Shown: positions 14,624-24,577, counted from the first letter of the stretch. The stretch is DNA of 64,000 nt from Pseudoduganella dura (GCF_009727155.1 NZ_WNWM01000002.1:1054001-1118000); one strand, 5' to 3'. Made by a program: numbers and translations. The notes: generated from the sequence alone by a model not told the origin.

Positions 14624-16585
14624 ATGCATCACGCCACCGGGCTGCGCCGTCTTCCTCTCGTCATCGCCATCGGCGCCGTTCTCGCGCTGGCCGGTTGCGG
14701 CGGCTCCGATCACGACAGCCGTGCCGACACCGTCGTCGCCATCCCGGCTCCGCCGGCCGACCAGGGCGCGGCCGATACCGCGCCCGTGCCAGCCGTACTG
14801 GCGTTCGTCGATACCGCCGCCACCAACCAGCGCGGCGATGCCCGCTATGCCACGCTGGCCACCAACGCCGGCGTGCGCGTGCTCGGCGGCATGCTCGACA
14901 TCTGGAAACCGCTGACCGAGATCGTCGATGCCGGCGTCACGGCGCCCGCCGTGGACGGCTTCCCCGCCGTCGTCAACTCGGCCTGGACCGGCGTGCCGAA
15001 CGATGGCACCAACGGCGGCACCATCGTCAACGCGGCCGTCCACAACGCCAATATCGACTACGTGGTCAAGGCCACCGCCAGCCGCACCGCCGAACAGACG
15101 CTGATGGCCTACCTGGACGACCGCCGTGGCAAGGGCTACAGCACCACCGAAGGCTTCGGCCCGCTGACCGCCGCGTGGCGCACGGCCACGCGCCAGACCA
15201 CCAGCATCACCGGCATGCCGGCCGACGCCACCACCGTCAAGTATGAAGATAGCGGTAACAACAACGGCGTGGGCGGCGCCGCCAACGCCGATTTCGGCAT
15301 GGTGGTGGACCTGGTCAACTCGATGGGCAACAACGGTTCGACCGAACCGGCCAAGCGCTTCTACAAGTATGCGCGGCCATATCGCTGGAGCAGCGCAGTG
15401 CAGGTGGTGCCTGCGCTGGAACCGGCCAAGAGCACGACCCCGCCTACCGATGGCGGCTTCACCAGCGGGCACTCGGCCGAAGCGACCCGCAACGCGATCG
15501 GCATGGCCTACGTGGTGCCGGAACGCTACCAGGAGCTGGTCGGCCGCGGCCTGGAACTGGGCGAAAGCCGCATCCTGGCCGGCATGCACTCGCCGCTCGA
15601 CGTGATCAGCGGCCGTGTGCAGGCGCAGGCCGTGGCCGCGGCCAACCTGATCGCCGCCGGCGCCACCACGCGTGCCGCCGCTGTCGCGCAGGCCCACACC
15701 ACGTTGATGAAGCTGACCAATACCACGGCGGCCACGTTCCCGAGCTACGCCGCGTCCGGCACGGTCGCCAACGACCGCTTCGCCGATTACGCCACGAGCA
15801 AGGCGAACTATCTGCGCCGCATGACCTACGGCCTGCCGCGCATCGGTTCCACCACCGCGCCGGCCGTGGTGCCGAAAGGCGCCGAAGTGCTGCTCGAAAC
15901 GCGCCTGCCCTACCTGAGCGACGCGCAGCGCCGCGTCGTGCTGAAGACCACGGCCATCGCTTCCGGCTACCCGGTGCTGGACGATGCCGAAGGCTGGGGC
16001 CGCCTGAACCTGTTCGCCGCCGCCGAAGGCTACGCCGTCTTCACCGGCAACGTGGTGCTGTCGATGGATGCCGCCAGGGGCGGCTTCAACGCGGCGGACC
16101 GCTGGCGCAACGATATCTCGGGCAGCGGCAAGCTGGTCAAGGGGGGCACCGGCGCGCTGGCGCTGGGCGGCAACAACAGCTGGACCGGCGGCACGCAGGT
16201 CGACGGCGGCACGCTCGAAGCGCAGTCGGCCACGGCCTTCGGCACCGGCGACGTCTACGTTGCCGCCAGCGGCACGCTGGTCAGCAACGCGCCTGGCGCG
16301 CTGGCCGTGGCCGGCCAGTACACCCAGCTGACCGGCGCGGTGCTGGAACTGCGCCTGGGCGCGGCCCAGCAGGGCCGCATCAACGTCGGCGGCACCGCCA
16401 CCATCGGCGGCGGCACGCTGCGCGTCAAGCTGCAGAACGGCTTCAGGCCGGCCGCCGGCGACACGCTGACGGTGCTCGGCGCGAAGAGCCTGAAAGGCAA
16501 GTTCGAATCGATCACCGTCGAGGGCTTTACCACCGTGACGCCGATCTATACCGAAACCGGGTTGCAGCTGCGCCTGGGCACGTAA
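14624..16585 (+). CDS. Secreted PAP2-family acid phosphatase with autotransporter-type repeat tail
   Basis: 653 residues. The N-terminal lipobox is LALAGCGG (Cys25), so probably a lipoprotein. The vanadium-phosphatase/PAP2 motifs are complete: KRFYKYARP, S281-G-H283 and S315-R-x5-H322-x3-D326 (SRILAGMHSPLD). A C-terminal autotransporter-associated beta-strand repeat follows (KGGTGALALGGNNSWTGGT, about residue 500 on) with further beta-helix. No beta-barrel translocator follows; the protein ends LQLRLGT. It probably releases phosphate from organic esters outside the inner membrane. Its ribosome site lies in the inverted repeat just upstream. Confidence 0.88.
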   Translation: MHHATGLRRLPLVIAIGAVLALAGCGGSDHDSRADTVVAIPAPPADQGAADTAPVPAVLAFVDTAATNQRGDARYATLATNAGVRVLGGMLDIWKPLTEIVDAGVTAPAVDGFPAVVNSAWTGVPNDGTNGGTIVNAAVHNANIDYVVKATASRTAEQTLMAYLDDRRGKGYSTTEGFGPLTAAWRTATRQTTSITGMPADATTVKYEDSGNNNGVGGAANADFGMVVDLVNSMGNNGSTEPAKRFYKYARPYRWSSAVQVVPALEPAKSTTPPTDGGFTSGHSAEATRNAIGMAYVVPERYQELVGRGLELGESRILAGMHSPLDVISGRVQAQAVAAANLIAAGATTRAAAVAQAHTTLMKLTNTTAATFPSYAASGTVANDRFADYATSKANYLRRMTYGLPRIGSTTAPAVVPKGAEVLLETRLPYLSDAQRRVVLKTTAIASGYPVLDDAEGWGRLNLFAAAEGYAVFTGNVVLSMDAARGGFNAADRWRNDISGSGKLVKGGTGALALGGNNSWTGGTQVDGGTLEAQSATAFGTGDVYVAASGTLVSNAPGALAVAGQYTQLTGAVLELRLGAAQQGRINVGGTATIGGGTLRVKLQNGFRPAAGDTLTVLGAKSLKGKFESITVEGFTTVTPIYTETGLQLRLGT

Positions 16586-16597
16586 CGACGCAAGGGC

Positions 16598-16620
16598 TGC
16601 GGCGGCCCGGACCGCCGCAG
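16598..16620 (+). terminator. Hairpin after the PAP2 phosphatase
   Basis: A 9-bp perfect stem (CTGCGGCGG, CCGCCGCAG) with a 5-nt loop, 12 bp after the stop at 16585, before the convergent hydrolase. There is no T-run on the plus strand. Confidence 0.45.
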
Positions 16621-16672
16621 TCAATTCGCCAATACCGTCACCGGCAGCACCGAGCGGAAATACGAGCGCCGG

Positions 16673-17563
16673 TCAGCCGGTCCAGCCGGCCAGGAACGCC
16701 AGCAGCTCGGCGTTCACGCGCCCGGGCTGCTCTTCCTGGGGCAGGTGCCCCGCCTGCGGGATCGACACCGTGCGCAGGTCGCCGGCCATCTCGCGCCACA
16801 CGGCGGCCATGTCGAACATCTTGCCGACCGCGTGGAAATCCTCGCCCCACAGCGCGAGCGTGGGGCAGGCGATCTTCACGTCCGCATCCGCCTTGTCCTG
16901 CGCCACGTCCTCGCCGATGGCCCGATAGTCCGACATCGCCCCGCGCAGCGCGCCGGGGCGGCGGTAGGCCTCCACGTAGGTATCGAACGCGGCACCTGAA
17001 ATCGCCAGCGGGTTGTAGCACCAGTCCGAGAACAGGTGGCGCAGCCACAGGTCCTCCCGCCCGCTGATCAGCGCCTCGGGCAGGTCGGGCACCTGGTTGA
17101 AGATGAAGAACCAGTAGGCATTCGCCACCTCGGGGCTGAAGTCGCGCGCCACGATGCGGGTCGGCACGTTATCCATCACCACCAGCCGGTCGAGCGCTTC
17201 CGGGTAATCCTTGGCGAAGCGGGTGGCCACGCGCGCACCGCGGTCGTGGCCGACCAGCGCGATCTTCGGAATCCTCAGTTCGCGCAACAGCTCGCGCAGG
17301 TCGCGCGCCATGTTGCGCTTGTCGTAGCCGCCGGCCGGCTTGTCGGTCTCGCCGTAGCCGCGCAGGTCCGGCGCAATCACCCGGAACCGCTTGGCCAGCT
17401 CGGGAATCTGGAAGCGCCAGGCGAAGCTGGTCTCCGGAAAACCATGCAGCAGCACCACCGGCGGTCCGTCGCCCGCCTCGACGTAGTGCTGGCGAATGCC
17501 GTTGGCGGTCACCGTGTGGTGCCTGGCGTGGTGCGAGATGAAGCGCTCCGGGTCGATGCTCAT
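16673..17563 (-). CDS. Alpha/beta hydrolase, haloacetate dehalogenase / epoxide hydrolase type
   Basis: 296 residues, start 17563. The nucleophile is Asp107 in LVGHDRGAR, the oxyanion loop is LLHGFPET, RGYGETDKP follows, and the catalytic His lies in IPQAGHLPQEEQP. An Asp nucleophile with HDRGAR is typical of fluoroacetate/haloacetate dehalogenases and related epoxide hydrolases. A cap domain with Trp/Tyr residues (NAYWFFIFNQ) would bind the leaving group. Cytoplasmic. It diverges from the dehydrogenase operon. Exact substrate cannot be told. Confidence 0.82.
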   Translation of the reverse strand: MSIDPERFISHHARHHTVTANGIRQHYVEAGDGPPVVLLHGFPETSFAWRFQIPELAKRFRVIAPDLRGYGETDKPAGGYDKRNMARDLRELLRELRIPKIALVGHDRGARVATRFAKDYPEALDRLVVMDNVPTRIVARDFSPEVANAYWFFIFNQVPDLPEALISGREDLWLRHLFSDWCYNPLAISGAAFDTYVEAYRRPGALRGAMSDYRAIGEDVAQDKADADVKIACPTLALWGEDFHAVGKMFDMAAVWREMAGDLRTVSIPQAGHLPQEEQPGRVNAELLAFLAGWTG

Positions 17564-17762
17564 GGTGGTCCTTCGTGGTGTCGGCGGAGCGTCGATTACA
17601 ACAAGGATCGGCCGCTGCGGCGTCCTCCATCGAGCCAGTATCCTCCTTCCCCCATTGCGCCCGCCTTGCCCTCCCTTTCGCAGGGCGAAAGCGGCAGCGG
17701 TCATCCCTAGAATCTGTCGGGTCATCGCACTATCTGCTCCCACCCACCTTTCGGAACATCGA

Positions 17763-18530
17763 ATGAACGACTCACCCGATCCGTCGATCCGCCCTGCCGG
17801 ACAGCCTTCCACGAGCGACGCGCCGGGCGGGCGCCGTGGTTTCCTGCGCGGTACCGCCACCGTGGCGCTGTCGTCGGTATTGCTGCCCTCGCGCAGCGCC
17901 GCGCCCGGCGGCGGGCACCGGCCGGGGCAAGCCGCGCACGAGACGTACAGCCCGGTGTACTTCACGCCGGCCGAATGGGCCTTCGTCCAGGCCGCGGTCG
18001 ACCGGCTGATTCCCGACGACGGCAACGGCCCCGGCGGTGTCGATGCCGGCGTGCCCGTGTTCCTCGACAGGCAGATGGAACTGCCTTACGGGCATGGCGC
18101 CTACTGGTACATGCAGGGGCCCTTCCACCCCGACAGCCCGGCAACGCTGGGCTACCAGATGCGCCTGACGCCCCGCGAACTGTATCGTGCCGGCATCGCT
18201 GCAGCCGACCGTGCCTGCATGGCGAAGCACGGCAAGGCGTTCGCGCAGCTCGATGCCGCCACACGCGATGCGATGCTGGCGCTGCTGGAACAGGGGAAAA
18301 CACCGGAGGACGGCGGCGTGGCCGCCGCGTTCTTCGCGCTGCTGTTGAAAAACACCCGCGAAGGCTATTTCGCCGACCCGATGTATGGCGGCAACCGCGG
18401 CATGGCGGCGTGGAAGATGATCGGCTTCCCGGGCGCGCGCGCCGACTTCACGGACTGGATAGACCAGCAGGGCAAGCCCTATCCGTACGGCCCGGTGGCC
18501 ATCGAAGGTTCCGCCGGAGGCAAGGCATGA
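17763..18530 (+). CDS. Gluconate 2-dehydrogenase-type subunit 3 (gamma) with Tat signal
   Basis: 255 residues. A twin-arginine signal (GGRRGFLRGTATVALSSVLL) is followed by the subunit 3 domain (YFTPAEWAFVQAAVDRLIP, GVDAGVPVFLDRQM, then GYFADPMYGGNRGMAAWKM). In this complex class the small subunit carries the folded flavoprotein through the Tat system and forms the periplasmic heterotrimer. Its stop overlaps the GMC gene start (ATGA), and the cytochrome gene follows, so the three genes form one translationally coupled operon. Confidence 0.9.
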   Translation: MNDSPDPSIRPAGQPSTSDAPGGRRGFLRGTATVALSSVLLPSRSAAPGGGHRPGQAAHETYSPVYFTPAEWAFVQAAVDRLIPDDGNGPGGVDAGVPVFLDRQMELPYGHGAYWYMQGPFHPDSPATLGYQMRLTPRELYRAGIAAADRACMAKHGKAFAQLDAATRDAMLALLEQGKTPEDGGVAAAFFALLLKNTREGYFADPMYGGNRGMAAWKMIGFPGARADFTDWIDQQGKPYPYGPVAIEGSAGGKA

Positions 18531-20311
18531 GCACCGATACGCGAATGAAACCGGTCGACGCGGTGATTATCGGCTTCGGCTGGACCGGATCGATCATGGC
18601 CAAGGAACTGACCGATGCCGGCCTGTCCGTGGTCGTGCTGGAACGGGGCCCGGCGCGCGACACGTCGCCCGATTTCGCCTACCCCCGCATCGCCGACGAA
18701 CTGAAGCATGCGATCCGCGGCGACCTGTGGCATCCGCTGGCCACGGAAACGTTCACGGTGCGCCACAAGACGGGCGACACCGCCGTGCCGTACCGGCAGT
18801 ACGGCTCGTTCGTGCTGGGTACCGGCACCGGCGGCGCGGGTGCGCACTGGAACGGCCAGCAATGGCGCGCGTCGCCCAACGACCTGCGCATCCGCAGCCT
18901 GTACGAAGAGCGCTATGGCAGGAAGTTCATCCCCGCCGAAATGACGATCCAGGATTACGGCATCAGCTTCGCGGAACTCGAACCGCACTTTGACCATTTC
19001 GAAAAGGTGGCCGGCGTGGCCGGCACCGCGGGCAACCTGCGCGGCCGGATCATGGCCGGCGGCAATCCGTTCGAGGGAGCGCGCAGCAGCGAGTACCCGA
19101 ACCACCCGCTGCCGCCGATCCTGAGCTCGCAGCTGTTCGCCGACGCGGCGCGCGAACTCGGCTACCGGCCGTTCCCGGTGCCGGCGGCGAACAGCACCGC
19201 CGCCTACACCAATCCTTACGGAGTGCGCATGGGGCCGTGCAACCTGTGCGGCTATTGCGAAGGATTCGGCTGCTTCCTGTATTCGAAGGCTTCGCCGCAG
19301 ACCACCATCCTGCCGGTGCTGAAGGGCCGGGCCAATCTGGACGTGCGGCACAACGCCCATGTGACGCGCATCCTGCTCGACGGCAGCCGCAAGCGCGCCA
19401 CGGGCGTGCGCTATGTCGACGCGGCCGGGCGGCAGGTCGACCAGCCCGCCTCGATCGTGGTGGTGGCGGCGTTCCAGCTCAACAGCGTGCGGCTTCTCCT
19501 GCTGTCCGGCATCGGCACGCCGTACGATCCGCGGACCGGCAAGGGCACCGTCGGAAAGAACTATGCCTACCAGATGGTGAGCACCACGTCCGCGTTCTTC
19601 GGCGAGGACGTGGCGATGAACCCGTTCGTGGGCGCGGGCGCCGCGGGCCAGCAGGCGATCGACGAATTCAATGCCGATCATTTCGACCATGCGGGCGCGG
19701 GCTTCGTCGGCGGCGCGATAATCTTCGCCGGCGCCATGGGCGGGCGCCCGATCGCCCAGATGCCGCTGCCGCCGGACGCGCCGAAGTGGGGCAGCGGCTG
19801 GAAAAGCGCGGTACGCCGCCACTACGCGCATTCGAGCAGCGTGGCCACGATGGGCTCCGTGATGGCTTACCGCGACCGCTACCTCGATCTCGACCCCACC
19901 TATCGCGACGCGTACGGCCAGCCGCTGCTGCGCATCACGTTCGACTGGCATCCCAACGAATACAGGATGACGGCGTTCGCTTCCGCGCGTGCCGGCGCCA
20001 TCGTGCGGGCGATGCGGCCCGAACGCGTGACGCAGCACATCCTCCAGCCGGGCGACAGCTACGACGTGCGCTACTACCAGTCTTCCCACACCACGGGCGG
20101 CGCGATCATCGGCACCAATCCCGCCAGCAGCGTGCTGAACCGTTACTCGCAATGCTGGGACGTGCCGAACGTGTTCGTGCTGGGCGCGTCGTCGTTCCCG
20201 CAGAATATCGGCTACAACCCGACCGGACTGGCGGCGGCGCTGGCCTACTTTGCCGCCGCGAAGATCCGTTCGGATTACCTGAAATCGCCCGGCCCGCTGG
20301 TGGCCGCATGA
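18527..20311 (+). CDS. GMC-family FAD dehydrogenase, catalytic subunit
   Basis: 594 residues. FAD-binding G16-F-G-W-T-G21 lies near the N-terminus, then LVLERGP-type strand (SVVVLERGPAR) and GTGTGGAGAHWNG. A Cys cluster C238-x2-C241-x2-C244-x4-C249 (CNLCGYCEGFGC) could ligate an iron-sulfur cluster, as described for FAD-dependent glucose dehydrogenase complexes. Catalytic-base regions are SSHTTGG and FPQNIGYNPTGL near the C-terminus. No own signal, so probably exported with subunit 3. Oxidises a sugar, sugar acid or alcohol and passes electrons to the tri-heme cytochrome encoded next. Confidence 0.9.
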   Translation: MSTDTRMKPVDAVIIGFGWTGSIMAKELTDAGLSVVVLERGPARDTSPDFAYPRIADELKHAIRGDLWHPLATETFTVRHKTGDTAVPYRQYGSFVLGTGTGGAGAHWNGQQWRASPNDLRIRSLYEERYGRKFIPAEMTIQDYGISFAELEPHFDHFEKVAGVAGTAGNLRGRIMAGGNPFEGARSSEYPNHPLPPILSSQLFADAARELGYRPFPVPAANSTAAYTNPYGVRMGPCNLCGYCEGFGCFLYSKASPQTTILPVLKGRANLDVRHNAHVTRILLDGSRKRATGVRYVDAAGRQVDQPASIVVVAAFQLNSVRLLLLSGIGTPYDPRTGKGTVGKNYAYQMVSTTSAFFGEDVAMNPFVGAGAAGQQAIDEFNADHFDHAGAGFVGGAIIFAGAMGGRPIAQMPLPPDAPKWGSGWKSAVRRHYAHSSSVATMGSVMAYRDRYLDLDPTYRDAYGQPLLRITFDWHPNEYRMTAFASARAGAIVRAMRPERVTQHILQPGDSYDVRYYQSSHTTGGAIIGTNPASSVLNRYSQCWDVPNVFVLGASSFPQNIGYNPTGLAAALAYFAAAKIRSDYLKSPGPLVAA

Positions 20312-21633
20312 AGCGGCCCACCGTTCTTGCCTGCCTGGCCGGGGCCGCCATGGCGGGCCTCGCCGGCATCATCGGCGCCACGACCTGGTCCGACCGTCAT
20401 GCCGGCGTGGTACTGCCTGAGCCGGCCCTTACGCAGGAGCGCATCGCCCGCGGTGCCTACCTCGCAAGACTGGGGGACTGCGCCGCATGCCACAGCGTGC
20501 CCGGGAAAGCACCCTTCTCCGGCGGCCTGTGGATGGAAACGCCGATCGGCGCCATTTTCACCAGCAACATCACGCCGGACAGGCGGCATGGCATCGGCAA
20601 CTACTCGCTGGGCGACTTCGACCGGGCCTTGCGGTATGGCGTCGCCGCCGGGCACACGCTCTACCCGGCGATGCCGTACAGCGCCTACTCGATCACCCGC
20701 CCGGAAGACGTGGCCGCGTTGTATGCCTATTTCAGGCAGGGCGTGCAGCCGGACCCCACGCCGAACCGGGCCGGCGAGATCCCCTTTCCCCTGTCGATGC
20801 GCTGGCCGCTCACGGTCTGGCGCTGGCTGTATGCGCCCGTGCCGCAGCCGTTCGGCGCACCGCCCGGCATGGACGCGAAGCTGGCGCGTGGCGCCTATCT
20901 GGTGCAGGGCCTGGGCCATTGCGGCGACTGCCACACGGCGCGCGGCCCCGGCCTGCAGGTGCGCGCACTCGGCCCTGCCGGCGGAACCGCCTACCTGGCC
21001 GGCGCCATGATCGACGGCTGGCATGCCCCCAGCCTGCGCAACGGCGGCCGTGCCACGATCGGCACCTGGAGCGAAGCCGAGATCGCGCAGTTCCTGCGCA
21101 GCGGCGCCAACCGCCACGGCAGCGCATTCGCCTCGATGAGCGAAGTGATCGTCAACAGCACCCGGTACATGACGGAAGACGATGCCATGGCGGCGGCCCG
21201 CTTCCTGAAGTCCCTGAACGACAAGCCCGACGGCGCGGCTTATCGCTACGACCCGGCGACGGGCCTGGCGCTGCGCGGTGGCGATGCGCGCGCGCGCGGC
21301 GCCCGCCTGTACCTCGACAACTGCGCCGCGTGCCACCGGCCCGACGGCAAGGGTTACGAGCGTGTGTTTCCGCCGCTGGCGGGCAACCCCGTGGTCGCTG
21401 CTGCGCCGGCCGAATCGCTGATACGGATCGTCCTCGCCGGCACGCAATCGCCGCGCACGCCGGAAAACCCGGCGCAGTTCGCGATGCCGGCCTTTGCCTG
21501 GCGCCTGTCGGACAAGGAAGTGGCCGATGTGGTCACGTTCGTCCGCGCCAGCTGGGGCAACCAGGCGCCGCCGGTGGAAGCCCGCGCCGTCGGCAAGCTG
21601 CGGCGCACCAACGTGCCGGACGCGCCGCCCTGA
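20308..21633 (+). CDS. Tri-heme cytochrome c, electron-transfer subunit of the GMC dehydrogenase
   Basis: 441 residues starting at the ATGA overlap with the GMC gene. An N-terminal hydrophobic segment ([19 protein letters not shown]) serves as signal or anchor. Three heme attachment sites are visible: C58-AAC-H62, C205-GDC-H209 and C339-AAC-H343. It carries electrons from the flavoprotein to ubiquinone or terminal oxidases at the periplasmic face. The third domain resembles the partial cytochrome at the window start, so the genome holds at least two such complexes. Confidence 0.92.
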   Translation: MKRPTVLACLAGAAMAGLAGIIGATTWSDRHAGVVLPEPALTQERIARGAYLARLGDCAACHSVPGKAPFSGGLWMETPIGAIFTSNITPDRRHGIGNYSLGDFDRALRYGVAAGHTLYPAMPYSAYSITRPEDVAALYAYFRQGVQPDPTPNRAGEIPFPLSMRWPLTVWRWLYAPVPQPFGAPPGMDAKLARGAYLVQGLGHCGDCHTARGPGLQVRALGPAGGTAYLAGAMIDGWHAPSLRNGGRATIGTWSEAEIAQFLRSGANRHGSAFASMSEVIVNSTRYMTEDDAMAAARFLKSLNDKPDGAAYRYDPATGLALRGGDARARGARLYLDNCAACHRPDGKGYERVFPPLAGNPVVAAAPAESLIRIVLAGTQSPRTPENPAQFAMPAFAWRLSDKEVADVVTFVRASWGNQAPPVEARAVGKLRRTNVPDAPP

Positions 21634-21679
21634 ATCGCCTTATCCCTTTTTTACCGTCCCACCAACCAGAGGAAATACC

Positions 21680-22663
21680 ATGTCCCAGACCGGAAAAGAA
21701 CAAACCAGCCTGCCACGCCGTAGCGCCATCGTCAACGGCGCCCTGACGGCCGCCACCGCGGTTGCCGCCGCCCTGCCCCTCGCCGCCGTCGGCACCGACG
21801 CCGCTGCCATCGGCGTGAAAGTACCCAGGACCGGCAGCACCATCACGACCCGCGACGGCGTCGAGATTTACTTCAAGGACTGGGGCCCGCGCAACGGCCA
21901 GCCGGTGATCCTGACGCACGGCTGGCCGCAGAATGCGGACAGCTGGGAATCGGCGGCCTTCCACCTGGCCAGCAACGGCTTCCGCGTCATCACGCCGGAT
22001 CGCCGCGGCCATGGCCGTTCCAGCCAGCCGTGGGAAGGCAACGACATGGACCACTACGCGGACGACCTGGCCCAGCTGATCGAAGCGCTGAACCTGCAGA
22101 ACATCATCCTTGGCGGCTTTTCCACCGGTGGCGGCGAGGTGGCCCGCTACGTGGGCCGGCACGGAACCCGGCGCATCGCCAAGCTGGCACTGATCTCGGC
22201 CGTGACCCCGTACATGGTGCAGACCGACGACAATCCGGGCGGCATGCCGATCGCCGTGTTCGACGGCATCCGCGCCGCGTCGCTGGCCAACCGCGGGCAG
22301 CTGTACCTGGACTTCGCCTCCGGCCCGTTCTTCAACTTCAACCAGCCCGGCGCCACGCCGTCGCAGGGCCTGATCGACGGCTTCTTCAACCAGGGCATGC
22401 AGGCCGGCCTGAAGAACACCTACGACTGCGTGGCCGCCTTTGCACAGACCGACTTCCGCCCCGATCTCGCCAAGTTCGACAAGCCCACGCTGATCGTGCA
22501 CGGCGAAGGCGACCAGGTGGTGCCGATCGACGTGGGCGGGCGCGCGGCGGCGAAACACGTTCCGCAGGCGAAGCTGATCACCTATCCCGGCGCCCCGCAT
22601 GCGCTGGTGGAAACGCACAAGGCGCAGTTCAACGCGGACCTGCTGGCCTGGGCCAAGTCCTGA
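21680..22663 (+). CDS. Exported alpha/beta hydrolase of the non-heme chloroperoxidase type
   Basis: 327 residues. The N-terminus [20 protein letters not shown] looks like a Tat signal. The hydrolase has [11 protein letters not shown] (oxyanion), nucleophile Ser148 in [10 protein letters not shown], acid in [10 protein letters not shown] and His in PGAPHALVE. The pattern GFSTGGGE is that of cofactor-free haloperoxidases/aryl esterases. ATG at 21680 with AGAGGAAA before it, 46 bp after the cytochrome stop, so it may belong to the dehydrogenase operon. It could be a lactonase acting on the sugar lactone produced; that is only inference. Confidence 0.83.
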   Translation: MSQTGKEQTSLPRRSAIVNGALTAATAVAAALPLAAVGTDAAAIGVKVPRTGSTITTRDGVEIYFKDWGPRNGQPVILTHGWPQNADSWESAAFHLASNGFRVITPDRRGHGRSSQPWEGNDMDHYADDLAQLIEALNLQNIILGGFSTGGGEVARYVGRHGTRRIAKLALISAVTPYMVQTDDNPGGMPIAVFDGIRAASLANRGQLYLDFASGPFFNFNQPGATPSQGLIDGFFNQGMQAGLKNTYDCVAAFAQTDFRPDLAKFDKPTLIVHGEGDQVVPIDVGGRAAAKHVPQAKLITYPGAPHALVETHKAQFNADLLAWAKS

Positions 22664-22666
22664 ACG

Positions 22667-24472
22667 TCAAACCCACAGGCGCAGCGGCAGCAGGCCCCAG
22701 GCCGCCAGCACGAGAGTGAGCTGCAGCACCGCCAGCATGGCCGCCGGCCCGGCGCCGATGCCGGTTTTCTTCCGCAGCGCCACCGCCAGGCCGGCCAGCA
22801 TCGTGGCCGGCAGCACGGCGGTGACGGCGGCGAGCAGGCCGCTCGCCAGCGTCAGGTCGCCCAGCTGGAGGAACGATTGCCGGTAAAAGAACGGCACGGG
22901 AAGCAGCAATGCCAGCGTGCCGGCGAACGGCGCCAGCAGCGGGTCGTGCAACGCCATGCGCCGCAATGCCAGCCGGGCAAAGCCCTGCAGCAGTATCCAG
23001 GCCAGCCCCGGCACGCCGGCGGCAACGCTGAGCCAGAGCAGCAGCAGGCGCAGCGCCGGCACCTTCTCCCAGCTCTGCGTACCGCTGGTGATGACGCGGC
23101 CGCCATCGGCCGCGGTGAGCAGCGCGTGCGACGCGAGGATCTTGCCGGGTGCCCGGAACAGCGCGTTTTCCACGTGCTGCAGTTCGACCGTCGCCGATTG
23201 CAGGGATTGCAGACGCAGTCCTGCCCCGCCGGTGCTCGCATGCACGAAACCGAATGCCGTATCGAGGAAGCGCATGCTGTCGAAACGGTTGGGCGACGGA
23301 ACATAAAACCCCTCCCACGCGCGGGTATCGAAGGCCGGCTTCCTGGTGCGCTCCGGGCCTGATGCCGGCGCCGGCCCGGCGCGCCCGAGCGCTTCGATCA
23401 GCAGCGCATCGAAACGGTGGTAGTCGGCCGTTTCGCTGTCGCTGTTGATGGCGATGAAAAATGCCTGTGCCGTTCCGGGAAACAGGCACAGCATCGCCCG
23501 ATAGCCGATCGTGTTTCCGCCATGGCACTTGCCGACGGCGCCGTGCCGGTCGATCCGTCGCAAGCCCAGCGCATAGCCCACCTGCAATCCCGCGCCCGCC
23601 GCCTCGGTGCCGGCCGGCTCGCCCATCCGTCGCAGCAGCGACGTGTCGATGAAGGGCCGCCCGTCCACGGTGCCGTCGCCCATGAGGAAGCGCGCGAAGC
23701 GCCCCATGTCCGCGGCCGTCGTCGTGAACTGGCCGGCGGGGCGCACCCAGGATGGCATGGCCGGCTGCGCGATGCCGTTCTCGAAGTGGCCCATGGCCAG
23801 CCGCGGGTCGCCGGCCTGCGATACGAACGCGAAGGTGCTGTCGCGCATGCCCAGCGGGGCAAGCAGGTGGATGTCCAGGTAGCGCTCGTAGCGCGATTTC
23901 GTGACCGCTTCGATGACCATGCCCAGCAGCGTGTAACCCATGTTGGAATACGAACAGCGCATACCGGGCCGGTGGCGGATACGCAGCAGGCCGCCGTGTG
24001 GCGGGAACGCGGCGGCCAGCGGCGACGCTGCGCGGGGCTTCATGCTGAAGACCTGCCAGAAGCGTGCGTCGTCGAGGCCCGCGGTGTGATCGAGCAGGTG
24101 CCGGATGCGCACCGGGTCGCCGGACTCCCAGGGATTGTCGAACACCACGCCGGGCAGCAGCATGGCCACGGGCGTCTCCAGCGACAGGCGCCGTTCGCTG
24201 GCCAGGCGCAGTATTCCGGTCGCCAGCAGGGTCTTGGCGATGGAGCCGACATGCACGCGCCCGTCCGCCCGCATCGGCGTACCGCTGCGCGCATCGCCGA
24301 CACCGGCGGCACCCGGCGCGCCGAGGGTGGTCCAGACCGCGCCCGCGAGGCCCTGCGCTTTCAGCAGCGCGGCAATGCGCGGGGTCAGGTCCGGCGCCGC
24401 ATGCGCGGGTGCGGCGACGAGCAGCGCCGCCAGCAGGCCGATGCGCGACAGGAAGCCGGTGATGAGGTTCAT
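22667..24472 (-). CDS. Membrane-anchored beta-lactamase-fold serine hydrolase
   Basis: 601 residues. A signal peptide (MNLITGFLSRIGLLAALLVA, cut at APAHA) precedes the beta-lactamase-like domain with S77-IAK80, the Y-S-N motif (CSYSNMGY) and an H-x-G motif (KCHGGNTIG). All three catalytic motifs are intact. A C-terminal portion (about 480-601) carries four hydrophobic helices. Such proteins act as periplasmic peptidases or esterases tied to the inner membrane. It is convergent with the chloroperoxidase-like gene, only 3 bp apart. Confidence 0.83.
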   Translation of the reverse strand: MNLITGFLSRIGLLAALLVAAPAHAAPDLTPRIAALLKAQGLAGAVWTTLGAPGAAGVGDARSGTPMRADGRVHVGSIAKTLLATGILRLASERRLSLETPVAMLLPGVVFDNPWESGDPVRIRHLLDHTAGLDDARFWQVFSMKPRAASPLAAAFPPHGGLLRIRHRPGMRCSYSNMGYTLLGMVIEAVTKSRYERYLDIHLLAPLGMRDSTFAFVSQAGDPRLAMGHFENGIAQPAMPSWVRPAGQFTTTAADMGRFARFLMGDGTVDGRPFIDTSLLRRMGEPAGTEAAGAGLQVGYALGLRRIDRHGAVGKCHGGNTIGYRAMLCLFPGTAQAFFIAINSDSETADYHRFDALLIEALGRAGPAPASGPERTRKPAFDTRAWEGFYVPSPNRFDSMRFLDTAFGFVHASTGGAGLRLQSLQSATVELQHVENALFRAPGKILASHALLTAADGGRVITSGTQSWEKVPALRLLLLWLSVAAGVPGLAWILLQGFARLALRRMALHDPLLAPFAGTLALLLPVPFFYRQSFLQLGDLTLASGLLAAVTAVLPATMLAGLAVALRKKTGIGAGPAAMLAVLQLTLVLAAWGLLPLRLWV

Positions 24473-24577
24473 TGCGTGGTCCCGGGGGAATTGATCAGGC
24501 ACGCAGCATGACGGCCCGACGGTGAAATCGCGGTGAAATCCGGCTTTGTCACCTTCGGCGCCCCGGGAAATGCTCAA

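Noticed and set aside
17564..18025. N-terminal extension of the dehalogenase-like protein (450-residue frame)
   Set aside because: It would run over the divergent dehydrogenase operon start; the family begins near the ATG at 17563.
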